From NCBI GenBank assembly GCA_903911925.1, contig CAIWFH010000080.1, positions 18,125-82,124 on the forward strand: a DNA stretch of 64,000 bases. The letters run 5' to 3'. This document shows, one piece after another, positions 7,854 to 15,830 of the stretch (positions are counted from its first letter, which is position 1; each line of letters begins with the position of its first letter). Source of the stretch: an uncultured Acidobacteriaceae bacterium. GTDB lineage: Bacteria > Acidobacteriota > Terriglobia > Terriglobales > Acidobacteriaceae. The notes beneath the pieces are model-generated. The model was not told the DNA's origin, made no database searches, and worked only from the letters and a program-made list of their open reading frames with translations. The position numbers and the translations under genes were made by a program.

Positions 7854-9841
7854 GAATGGGCCTCCTCGAAAGTGATGACGAGGTTGTCAAAGCCATCCAC
7901 ATGGGCAGTGGCGCCGGGCGGCAGAACCGTGGCCGCAGTGTACTCGGTAATCATCGCCGGGCCGCGGATGATGTCGCCCGAATGCAGTCGGTCGCGGCGG
8001 TAGAAGCGCGTGCTGAGAAATTGGCCTTCGAAGAATACTTTTCTTTGGGCATACTGCGCGGCACTGCCGTCTCCCGGCACAAGCTCGCTTTGGACGGGCT
8101 CATACGGCTCGCCGGCCGCAACCATGCGCAAGCGCAGGTTGACGATTTCGACCGGCCGCGCAGAATCCGAGAAGCCGTAGCGCTGCTCGTGCAACTGATG
8201 GAACGCCTCCAAGGTGCGGTGAGGTGCTTGCTCATCCCAGGCTACGTTCAGTTCGTATCCCTGGCGGCGATAGCGCATGTCGACCGTGCGCTGGGCCACG
8301 CCTTCAAGACCTTCAACGGCAAATTCCGACCGGCCGCGCTCTTCCATTTCTGCAAAGGCATCTGGAAGAGTGGCCGTCGCATCGCCCGGGAGCATTACGG
8401 TGCGCGAATAATCGCGCACCGTATCTGCCAATAAGATGCCAACTGCGGAAAGCGCGCCCGGCATAGCAGGAATGAGCACCGTGGGGATGCGCAGCGTACG
8501 GGCAAGCGAGCAGGCATGCAATGGTCCACCGCCTCCAAATGCGACGAGGGTGAACTGGCGCGGGTCGAAGCCGCGCTCGACAGAGATAACGCGGATGGCT
8601 TTCTCCATCTCACTTTCGACCACGCGGAGAACTCCTTCGGCGAATTGCTCTACTGACTCAAGCGGACCTTTTTCGGCGCGCAGAATGCGGTCGGTTCGCT
8701 CGCGGTCAAGCCGCACTCCGCCGCCAAGAAAACTCTTGGGATCGAGGCGGCCCAATACGAAGTTGGCATCGGTGACGGTGGGCTTGTTGCCGCGGCCGAA
8801 GCAGATCGGCCCGGGTACAGCACCGGCTGACTCAGGCCCGACGCGCAACATTCCGCCCGCGTCAAACCTGGCAATCGAACCGCCGCCGGCGCCGGCCGTA
8901 TGGATGTCGAGCATGGGGACGCCGATGGGCACGCCGGCAACAACGGACTCGCGTGTGAGTTGCGCGCCGCCTGTCGCCTCGTCGGAGAGGAAGACATCGG
9001 TCGAAGTGCCGCCCATGTCGAAGCCTATAATGCGCTCGAAGCCTGCCCACCGGGCCAGGCGCGTTGCGCCGACAACTCCGCCTGCCGGACCGGAAAGCAC
9101 GGTGCGCACCGGTTCGCGCGCCGCAACCCGCGCCCGGATGATGCCGCCAGACGACTGCATGACGTGCACTCGTCCGCCGCTGTGCTCTGCGCTGACGCGC
9201 TCTGCGAGGTGTGTTAGGTAGCGCTCGATGCGAGGCGCGAGGTAGGCATTCACAACCGTTGTCGAGGCACGCTCAAACTCGCGAAACTCGGGCAGGATGC
9301 GGTGCGAGACGGAGACGGGCAGGCCCAGAACATTTAATGCAGATTCAACGCGGGATTCTGTCTCAGCGTTGGCAAAGGAGAAAAGGAGCGAGATGGCGAC
9401 GGACTCCGCGCCGCTCAAACGCACACGCTCAACGATGGCTGCAAGTTCTTCTTCGGAAGGTGCACGGAGAATTTCGCCCTCGGCGCTTACGCGCTCGGGC
9501 ACGCCAAAGCGGAGTTCCCCTGGAACGAGACAGACCGGCACGGGAGCAAACCAGTCGTAGAGATGGCTGCGAGTTTGGCGGCCAATGGCGATGGTGTCTT
9601 CAAATCCCGCAGTAGTGACGAACGCGACGCGCGCGCCGGTGCGCTCGAGCATGGTGTTGGTTCCGACGGTGGTGCCGTGGCGCACGTCGAGCGCCTGGCC
9701 TGCGCCGATCTTGCCCAGCGCTGCCAGCACGGCCAACGCCGGATCGGCCGCAGTGGAGAAGAGTTTGAGCACGCGAAGTTCGCCCTCCGCCAAGTAGACG
9801 CAGTCAGTGAATGTGCCGCCGGTATCGATTGCTACGCGCAA
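7850..9841 (-). CDS. hyuA: Hydantoinase A / oxoprolinase family ATPase subunit (HyuA)
   Basis: ATP-binding subunit partnered with HyuB, 663 aa. The first phosphate motif AIDTGGTFTDC is at residues 4-14; HGTTVGTNTMLERTGARV follows near 54-71; GPAGGVVGATR and GFDMGGTSTDVFLS supply the second actin-like ATPase element in the middle of the protein; VAFGGGGPLHA lies near 430. The start codon is TTG at 9841 (the triplet reads CAA on the plus strand) with GAGG about 8 nt upstream. It shares a 66-bp divergent promoter region with the MFS gene at 9908, which contains a 13-bp palindrome. Expected reaction: ATP-driven opening of a hydantoin, oxoproline or related ring in the cytoplasm. Confidence 0.88.
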   Translation of the reverse strand: MRVAIDTGGTFTDCVYLAEGELRVLKLFSTAADPALAVLAALGKIGAGQALDVRHGTTVGTNTMLERTGARVAFVTTAGFEDTIAIGRQTRSHLYDWFAPVPVCLVPGELRFGVPERVSAEGEILRAPSEEELAAIVERVRLSGAESVAISLLFSFANAETESRVESALNVLGLPVSVSHRILPEFREFERASTTVVNAYLAPRIERYLTHLAERVSAEHSGGRVHVMQSSGGIIRARVAAREPVRTVLSGPAGGVVGATRLARWAGFERIIGFDMGGTSTDVFLSDEATGGAQLTRESVVAGVPIGVPMLDIHTAGAGGGSIARFDAGGMLRVGPESAGAVPGPICFGRGNKPTVTDANFVLGRLDPKSFLGGGVRLDRERTDRILRAEKGPLESVEQFAEGVLRVVESEMEKAIRVISVERGFDPRQFTLVAFGGGGPLHACSLARTLRIPTVLIPAMPGALSAVGILLADTVRDYSRTVMLPGDATATLPDAFAEMEERGRSEFAVEGLEGVAQRTVDMRYRRQGYELNVAWDEQAPHRTLEAFHQLHEQRYGFSDSARPVEIVNLRLRMVAAGEPYEPVQSELVPGDGSAAQYAQRKVFFEGQFLSTRFYRRDRLHSGDIIRGPAMITEYTAATVLPPGATAHVDGFDNLVITFEEAHS

Positions 9842-9861
9842 GCTACCTCACTCTCGTATCC

Positions 9862-9874
9862 TTTAGACTCTAAA
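9862..9874. promoter_or_regulatory. 13-bp palindrome in hyuA/MFS divergent promoter
   Basis: TTTAGACTCTAAA is a perfect inverted repeat (TTTAGA / TCTAAA) around one central base, centred in the only 66 bp between two divergent TTG-started genes. It is well placed for a shared operator, but it is short and may be chance. No regulator gene is adjacent. Confidence 0.3.
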
Positions 9875-9907
9875 ACAACAGGGGCCCCAATAACACCAGG
9901 AGCGCAC

Positions 9908-11140
9908 TTGAACGGACTCACAAGTTGGCTAACCGGAGCCTCGCGGGAACAGAAGCGCACGCTGCTGGCCGCTTCGCTGGGCTGGATGCTGGACAGCATG
10001 GACGTGATGCTCTATGCGCTGGTGCTGGGCCAGGTGCAGCGGGAAATGCATCTCTCCGCGGCCGCGAGCGGCGCAATGATGTCGGGGACGCTGGTTTCGG
10101 CGGCTGTTGGCGGACTAGGCTTTGGCTGGTTTGCCGACCGCTTTGGGCGCACCCGCGCGCTGACGTGGAGCATTCTTATTTACTCGGTTGCGACCGGAAT
10201 GTGCGGCCTGACGCACACGGCATGGCAACTGATGATTTGCCGCGTACTGCTGGGCCTGGGGATGGGCGGGGAATGGGCATCCGGCGCGGCGCTGGTGGCC
10301 GAGACCTGGCCCGCACAGCATCGCGGCAAGGCGCTTGCGCTGGTGCAGAGTTCCTGGGCCGTGGGCTACGCGCTGGGCGCGGCCGTGGTTGCCGTAGTGA
10401 TGCCGCATTTTGGATGGAGGGCAGTCTTTTTCGTGGGCATTGCGCCGGCGCTGGTGACGCTCTGGGTGCAACGCGACGTCAAGGAACCAGAAACATGGAA
10501 GCGCGAACACACACCCAACGTACAACTGGGCCAGCTGTTTCGCGGCGCACTGGGCCGCGGCGTACTGGTGTGCGCCACGATGAACGCGGCCACGCTTTTT
10601 GCATGGTGGGGATTGTTCACCTGGGTGCCGAGTTTTCTTTCCCGCTCCGCTGCGGAAGGCGGGCGGGGGCTGAGCATTGTGCAAACGTCGCTATGGACCA
10701 TCGTGATGCAGGGCGGGACATTTCTCGGCTACATTACTTTCGGATATCTTGCGGACCGGTTCAGCCGCAAGTACACCTATATCGGCTACCTGCTGGCGGC
10801 AGCTGCGCTAGTGCCGCTGTTTGCGTTTGTCGGCAATCCACGGGCGCTGCTGATTATTGGTCCGCTGGTGGGATTCTTCGGTACCGGCTACTTCAGCGGT
10901 TTCAGCGTGATTGCCAGCGAGCTGTTTCCAACTTCAGTGCGCGGCACGGCAATGGGGTTCGTGTACAACATTGGACGAGTGACCAGCGCCACTGCGCCGT
11001 ACGTGATTGGCCGCTTTTCTGAGACCGCTGGGCTGAGCTATGCGCTGTGCATCACCTCGGCGGCGTTTTTGCTGGCCGCATGGATTGCCACCGCACTTCG
11101 CTCGCCCGAGATGGCGGGGATGCGCGAAACTCAGTTGTGA
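9908..11140 (+). CDS. MFS transporter (metabolite:H+ symporter type)
   Basis: Major facilitator with about twelve membrane segments, 410 aa. The family motif between TM2 and TM3 appears as GFGWFADRFGRTRAL, and the second-half copy as GYLADRFSRKYTYIG. The early LGWMLDSMDVMLYALVLG has the acidic residue pattern of sialic-acid/aromatic-acid/lactate-type symporters. The reading frame is open well upstream, but that part is antisense to hyuA; I start at the TTG at 9908, which has AGGAG 7 nt before it and leads straight into SWLTGASREQKRTLLAASL. It is divergent from hyuA, so import of the cyclic amide used by HyuAB is a reasonable guess. Its last 10 bases overlap the tail of the TSUP gene. Confidence 0.82.
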   Translation: MNGLTSWLTGASREQKRTLLAASLGWMLDSMDVMLYALVLGQVQREMHLSAAASGAMMSGTLVSAAVGGLGFGWFADRFGRTRALTWSILIYSVATGMCGLTHTAWQLMICRVLLGLGMGGEWASGAALVAETWPAQHRGKALALVQSSWAVGYALGAAVVAVVMPHFGWRAVFFVGIAPALVTLWVQRDVKEPETWKREHTPNVQLGQLFRGALGRGVLVCATMNAATLFAWWGLFTWVPSFLSRSAAEGGRGLSIVQTSLWTIVMQGGTFLGYITFGYLADRFSRKYTYIGYLLAAAALVPLFAFVGNPRALLIIGPLVGFFGTGYFSGFSVIASELFPTSVRGTAMGFVYNIGRVTSATAPYVIGRFSETAGLSYALCITSAAFLLAAWIATALRSPEMAGMRETQL

Positions 11141-11943
11141 TTCGCTTGAACAACCTGGACCTGGCTCAATGTTTCCTTGTGCAGGTCAGCCCGCTTTTCA
11201 TAACTATTGAAGATGAGTTGGCCTCCGAGGATCAGCAGCCAGAACCAGAGAGCGAGACGCAGGGGGCGGCGCGGGATGCGAGTGCTGACGAGCGTGCCGC
11301 TGATGGCGCCCGCGAGCCCGCCTGCCGTGAGTTGCAAAAGCAACGGCTCACTCAAGGGATGCGAGAACCAATGGGCTCCGCTGCCGATCAACGACAGAAT
11401 AAAGCCGAAGAGAATGTCGGTGCCGACCACTTGCGCGGGAAGCAATGGCGTGAGGCTAAGCAGCGCGGCGCTGCCTAGTGCACCGGCGCCGGCCGAGGAG
11501 AATCCGACTTCAGCGCCTACCGGAAGCATGAGCCAGGGCAGCAACGAACTGCGATCGTTTGGGGCAGGGGTTTCGCGCATGGGACGGAATGAGAAGAAGA
11601 GCTGCCATGCTGCCGTGCTGACGAGAATCGCGCCGAGGATTCCATTCAACAGGTTCTGCGAACCAACGTTGACCAACTGTTTGAGGAAGAGCGATCCGGC
11701 GAGGACCCCGGGAACTCCGCCGAGGAGCATGAATCCAAGTGTCCTCCATGCAACGTTGCGGCGGGCAATCTGCGACGGGACAAGAATCAGTTTGACCACG
11801 GCCGAAAATGTGAGGCCAATGCCGACAGCGATGGGCGCAGGTACACCGAGAAATAGAACGAGGACTGGCACGGTGATGGTGCCCGCGCCAACGCCGGTAA
11901 GCGCGATGAACAGTGCGATCAAAAATCCGATGAGGTAGGTCAT
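11131..11943 (-). CDS. TSUP (TauE/SafE) family anion permease
   Basis: Membrane protein of 270 aa with about eight hydrophobic segments and two repeated halves. The first, LIALTGVGAGTITVPVLVLFLGVPAPIAVGI, is the usual TauE/SafE opening; the second contains VGFSSAGAGALGSAALLSLTPLLPAQVVGTDI. Members move sulfite, sulfoacetate or similar anions. As last cistron of the cysD-cysN-cysH operon (38-nt gap after cysH, AAGGA ribosome site), it probably imports sulfate or exports excess sulfite made by the reductase. No other sulfate transporter is present in the window. Confidence 0.85.
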   Translation of the reverse strand: MTYLIGFLIALFIALTGVGAGTITVPVLVLFLGVPAPIAVGIGLTFSAVVKLILVPSQIARRNVAWRTLGFMLLGGVPGVLAGSLFLKQLVNVGSQNLLNGILGAILVSTAAWQLFFSFRPMRETPAPNDRSSLLPWLMLPVGAEVGFSSAGAGALGSAALLSLTPLLPAQVVGTDILFGFILSLIGSGAHWFSHPLSEPLLLQLTAGGLAGAISGTLVSTRIPRRPLRLALWFWLLILGGQLIFNSYEKRADLHKETLSQVQVVQANHN

Positions 11944-11981
11944 TTCATTCCTTGTGCAGCTCTGCAGCGAACGGAAGAGCC

Positions 11982-12680
11982 TTACCTGGTTGGTGCTGCT
12001 TCAATGTGAATGCCGCATTCAACTTTGCGGCCGGCCCAGCGTCCCGAGCGCGGATCGCCGGGATCGAGCGGCAGCGATGTACATGGCTCACAGCCGATGG
12101 ACGAATAGCCGCGCTCATAGAGCGGGAGAAACGGAATCGAAAGCTCCTCGCAGGCGTACCAGACATCGCGCGTTGTCCACGAGGCGAGCGGTGCGAGTTT
12201 CAACACCTGCTTGCCGCCGGGGAGTGCGAACATCGCGGATTCTTCAAGCGCGGCGCGGCTCTTTGCCTGCTCGCGGCGCAGGCCGGTGATCCACACGCGA
12301 AACCCGGCAACCGCTTTAAAGAGCGGTTCGACCTTGCGCAGCTTGCAACATTGATCGGGAGCGGATTGATAGAGCAGGCCATGCTCTGCCTCCTGCTCGG
12401 CCACGGTTTTTGCGGGAAGCAGGTTGATGAGATTGAGACCCCACTCGGCGGCAATGCGATCGCGATACTCGTAGGTTTCGCGGAAGTGATAGCCGGTATC
12501 GAGAAAGAGGACGGGGATTTTCGGATCAAGCGCGATGGCAAGCTTGACGAGCAAAACGTCTTCGGCTTGAAAGCTGCACGTGAGGCATACGTCCTGCTGG
12601 CCGGTGACTTCTCGTGCCAGCGCCGCGCGCACTTCATCAAGCCTTGCCTTGACCTGCTCTTGAATCTCGGCTGCACTCAT
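11982..12680 (-). CDS. cysH: Fe-S type APS/PAPS reductase
   Basis: Reduces activated sulfate to sulfite with thioredoxin or glutaredoxin in assimilatory sulfate reduction, 232 aa. The PP-loop equivalent CSFQAEDVLLVK is near 35-46 and LFLDTGYHFRETY near 58-70. Cysteine pairs C111-C112 (DQCCKLRKVEPL) and C197/C200 (GCEPC) are the four ligands of a [4Fe-4S] cluster, and C222 in ECGIH is the catalytic cysteine. The cluster marks the APS-reducing branch, unlike enterobacterial CysH. The ATG overlaps the cysN stop by one base. Substrate preference for APS is inferred from family knowledge and from the lack of an intact APS kinase in the operon. Confidence 0.9.
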   Translation of the reverse strand: MSAAEIQEQVKARLDEVRAALAREVTGQQDVCLTCSFQAEDVLLVKLAIALDPKIPVLFLDTGYHFRETYEYRDRIAAEWGLNLINLLPAKTVAEQEAEHGLLYQSAPDQCCKLRKVEPLFKAVAGFRVWITGLRREQAKSRAALEESAMFALPGGKQVLKLAPLASWTTRDVWYACEELSIPFLPLYERGYSSIGCEPCTSLPLDPGDPRSGRWAGRKVECGIHIEAAPTR

Positions 12681-14398
12681 TACAAACCTGCCTTCTCTGA
12701 GGGGATGAAGATGGCCGTTTCGCGCAACAGCCGATGGATGGCCGCGATAGCCTGACCAGGATTGGCCGCGTCGAGAGTCAGTTCATGACCCTCTGCACGA
12801 GCCACGAGCACGCTGCCTTCGTTTGAAGTAACTACTAGAGCGAGCAGTCCCGATTGAACCTGCAGATTGGTGACGATTGGCATGAGGCCCGGATGAAGAA
12901 GAAAGGCTTCATCACCGGTCTCGATGCGAGTGGAAACGACGCCAATCGAAAATAACGAACGCTCGACTGAATCAATCAACTCCGCGGGGCCGCTGAGTTC
13001 GAGCACAGCGCCGCGGTGGCCCCATCGCGCTTCCCTTTCGCCGGGAGTTATGCGACCCCACGTGTCGACGGGAGCGCCGATTTGCTCGGCGCTCCCGGCT
13101 GCAGTGATCATTCCAGCGGCGACCGTGCTGTTGGTTTCAGGATCGATGAGGATGAATGCGCCGGTTCCGCGATTGTCACGGTAGGCGTCGACGGCTATGG
13201 GCCGCAGGAGCTGAATCGCGACCACGCCGATGCCGTTCATCTCCAGCGTGTCGGCAGCTTCACGCGCCAGCGTCGCGATGTTGGTGCGATGCTCGACAGC
13301 GGTGATAAATGCGGGGACAATCTGACTGGTGTGCTTCAAGAGATAGCGCCGACCGCGCTCGAGTGGGCGCTGATTCATCCAAACCAGCGATGCCTGAACG
13401 CTCTTGGCGACAATGGCTTTAGAGTCCGCAGCGATAATCAGATCGCCACGGCTGATATCGAGTTCGAGATCGAAGACCAGGGTTACGGGGAGAGGCGCAG
13501 GGGCCTCGGCGAGGTCGCCATCGTACGTAACAATGCGGGCGACTTTTGCGCTTCGACCGGAAGGCAGCACTGTCACTTTATCTCCGGGATGAATGGTTCC
13601 CGAAGCGATTTGGCCGGCGAATCCGCGAAAGGTGTGGTCGGGGCGAAGGACGCGCTGGACTGGAAAGCGGAAGGGCGCGGTGCGCGTTTCTTCTGCCGGC
13701 GGAAGGGACTCAAGCAGTTCAAGAAGCGACGGGCCTTCGTACCAGTCCATTGCGGTTGAGCGATGAACGATGTTGTCTCCGACGAGCGCGCTGACAGGAA
13801 CGAATGTTGCTTCGACAGGGTTGCCGGTTTCTTCCGCTATCTGATTGAGAGCCAGAGTGAAATCGCGCTCGATAGCGCGGAAGCCGGTTTCGTCGTAGCC
13901 GATCAGGTCCATCTTGTTGACGGCGACGAGCACATGGCGAACGCGGAGCAGCGATGCGATGTAGGCATGGCGGCGCGATTGAACAAGCACGCCCTTGCCG
14001 GCGTCGATCAGGACTACGGCGGCATCGGCGGTGGACGCGCCGGTAGCCATGTTGCGCGTGTACTGCTCGTGGCCGGGGGTGTCGGCGATGATGAACTTGC
14101 GGCGCGCCGTTGAGAAGTAGCGATAGGCTACATCGATGGTGATGCCCTGCTCGCGTTCGGCGCGGAGGCCGTCGGTGAGCAGCGCGAAGTCGATCTGTCC
14201 AGGAGCGGTGGTGCCTTTGCCTTGAATGGAGCGCACCTGATCTTCGTAGACCGACTGCGTGTCGTAGAGCAGGCGGCCAATCAGCGTGGACTTGCCGTCG
14301 TCTACACTGCCCGCGGTGGAAAAGCGCAGAAGGTCTTTTTCGCGCTCGCCGGCGAGGAAATCTTTGATTGAGAAAGTCGGCGCTGCAATGGCTGCCAT
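12680..14398 (-). CDS. cysN: Sulfate adenylyltransferase GTPase subunit with degenerate APS-kinase-like tail
   Basis: GTPase subunit of ATP sulfurylase; it drives APS formation by CysD. G1 GSVDDGKST at 30-38, G3 DTPGHE at 106-111 and G4 NKMD at 161-164 are intact, followed by EF-Tu-like beta-barrels to about residue 450. Plain CysN proteins end there. This one has roughly 115 more residues that line up by eye with the APS kinase domain of CysNC fusions: WGHRGAVLELSG matches the entry to the P-loop, then SVERSLFSIGV, and LTLDAANPGQAIAAIHRLL matches the kinase C-terminus. The P-loop GxSGSGKS is gone and the middle is shortened, so kinase activity is not expected. It abuts cysD without a gap. 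Confidence 0.9.
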   Translation of the reverse strand: MAAIAAPTFSIKDFLAGEREKDLLRFSTAGSVDDGKSTLIGRLLYDTQSVYEDQVRSIQGKGTTAPGQIDFALLTDGLRAEREQGITIDVAYRYFSTARRKFIIADTPGHEQYTRNMATGASTADAAVVLIDAGKGVLVQSRRHAYIASLLRVRHVLVAVNKMDLIGYDETGFRAIERDFTLALNQIAEETGNPVEATFVPVSALVGDNIVHRSTAMDWYEGPSLLELLESLPPAEETRTAPFRFPVQRVLRPDHTFRGFAGQIASGTIHPGDKVTVLPSGRSAKVARIVTYDGDLAEAPAPLPVTLVFDLELDISRGDLIIAADSKAIVAKSVQASLVWMNQRPLERGRRYLLKHTSQIVPAFITAVEHRTNIATLAREAADTLEMNGIGVVAIQLLRPIAVDAYRDNRGTGAFILIDPETNSTVAAGMITAAGSAEQIGAPVDTWGRITPGEREARWGHRGAVLELSGPAELIDSVERSLFSIGVVSTRIETGDEAFLLHPGLMPIVTNLQVQSGLLALVVTSNEGSVLVARAEGHELTLDAANPGQAIAAIHRLLRETAIFIPSEKAGL

Positions 14399-15352
14399 TT
14401 AGAAGTAGCCCTCCCGCTTCTTGATCTCCATCGATCCTTCCTGGTCGTGGTCGATGGCGCGGTTGGCGCGTTCGGAAGATCGAAAGGAAACCAGTTCCGC
14501 GATGATGGCGGGAATTGAATCCGCATCGGAGCGAATGGCGCCTGTGCAGGGACTGCAGCCCAGCGAACGCAATCGCGATTTGACGAGTTGCGGCTTCTCC
14601 CCGAGCCGTGCAACGAATGTTTGCTCGATGGGCAGCAGGGCGTCGCCGCGAATGTACATGGGGCGCTCTTTGGCGAAGTAGAGATCGACCACCGGAATTT
14701 TTTCTTCGTGGATGTACTGCCACACATCCATCTCGGTCCAGTTGGAAAGCGGAAAGACGCGGATGCTTTCGCCGGGATGAATGCGGGCGTTGTAGAGGTT
14801 CCACAACTCGGGGCGCTGGTTCTTGGGGTCCCATTGGCCAGCGCTGTCGCGGAAGGAGTAAATGCGCTCTTTGGCGCGGGATTTTTCTTCATCGCGGCGG
14901 GCGCCGCCGAATGCCGCGTCGAAGTTGTAGTGACGAAGGGCATCGAGAAGTGCCTGGGTCTTGAGCAGACCGCAGCAGCGCTTGGTGTCAAGCGCGATGG
15001 GGTTGGTTCCAGCGGCAATTGCGGCTTCATTGCGCCAGACAAGCAGTTCCGCGCCTACGCTGCGGGCCATTTCATCGCGAAAGGTGAGCATCTCAGCGAA
15101 CTTGAAGCCGGTATCAATGTGCAGCAGCGGAAACGGAATCGGAGCCGGGTAGAACGCCTTCTGCGCCAGCCGCAGCATTACCGACGAGTCTTTGCCGATG
15201 GAGTAGAGCATGACCGGCCGCTCAAACTCCGAGGCCACCTCGCGCAAGATGTGGATGCTCTCAGCCTCGAGAAGTTGCAAGTGGCTGAGGCGAGGGGAAA
15301 CGGATTTCCGCTCAGGTGGGGATGCCTGGGTTAATGTCGCTGGTGCCGCCAT
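14399..15352 (-). CDS. cysD: Sulfate adenylyltransferase catalytic subunit
   Basis: ATP sulfurylase small subunit, 317 aa: makes APS from ATP and sulfate with CysN. The N-type ATP pyrophosphatase PP-loop is [11 protein letters not shown] near 50-60, [13 protein letters not shown] near 75-87, then [16 protein letters not shown] and [13 protein letters not shown]; it ends in the conserved KKREGYF. GAGGT about 6 nt upstream supports the ATG. First gene of the cys operon; about 480 bp without genes precede it and include a long hairpin that may lie in its leader. Confidence 0.94.
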   Translation of the reverse strand: MAAPATLTQASPPERKSVSPRLSHLQLLEAESIHILREVASEFERPVMLYSIGKDSSVMLRLAQKAFYPAPIPFPLLHIDTGFKFAEMLTFRDEMARSVGAELLVWRNEAAIAAGTNPIALDTKRCCGLLKTQALLDALRHYNFDAAFGGARRDEEKSRAKERIYSFRDSAGQWDPKNQRPELWNLYNARIHPGESIRVFPLSNWTEMDVWQYIHEEKIPVVDLYFAKERPMYIRGDALLPIEQTFVARLGEKPQLVKSRLRSLGCSPCTGAIRSDADSIPAIIAELVSFRSSERANRAIDHDQEGSMEIKKREGYF

Positions 15353-15378
15353 CGATTGACCTCATTCAGTGTGGGGAT

Positions 15379-15424
15379 AGCTGAAAGGCCAATGCTCAAG
15401 GGGTGGCACTCTGGCTTTTCAGCT
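15379..15424 (-). promoter_or_regulatory. Candidate leader hairpin upstream of cysD
   Basis: On the minus strand, AGCTGAAAAGCC pairs with GGCCTTTCAGCT across a 22-nt loop: eleven of twelve positions pair, with one A-C mismatch. The structure ends 27 nt before the cysD start, next to its ribosome site. Such a position suits control of the sulfate operon by RNA folding or a bound protein. I could not match it to a known SAM or other riboswitch core. Confidence 0.35.
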
Positions 15425-15830
15425 AGGGTGCGTCTTCTGATGTGTTGCGCTTGGGGAAATCAGAGACTAGTTCATGCACCCGTCGAAGGTATTCGACAGG
15501 CGACAACAAAACCGGCTTTGGGCAGCGCGCGTCATGTGTAGGCAAATGGTAGCAAAGTTTTGGTGAAGATACAAATATTCAAGTCTTGCGCTTTCCCGCC
15601 CTCCGAGAGCGGTAAACGATTGAACAACTTGGGGGAAAATGAGGGTTTCCAGCGCCGGGAGGAAGGCAGGGCATTTGTTGAGTTAGACTGTCTCTGGCCG
15701 GTTTGACCCGCCGGCTTGATTCGGCTCCGGGGCACGATGTACGGACCCGGGGACCAGTTTGGAGCGGCCTCAGCCTGGGCGCCTAATAAGGTTGCCGCAT
15801 GAGTGCCGCCGTTAGGGGTATTATCCTTCG
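15425..15830. other. Intergenic region between cys operon and OPT transporter
   Basis: About 400 bases between divergent genes. No open reading frame with a ribosome site and no repeat was recognised. It must hold the promoters for cysD (minus) and for the OPT gene (plus). AGGGG about 12 nt before 15831 is a weak ribosome site. Confidence 0.4.

Noticed and set aside
9563..9907. 115-codon N-terminal extension of the MFS transporter
   Set aside because: It is antisense to hyuA; the TTG at 9908 has a good ribosome site and begins the family similarity.
15353..15560. SAM riboswitch upstream of cysD
   Set aside because: A hairpin is present, but I could not align it with the conserved core of a SAM riboswitch class.
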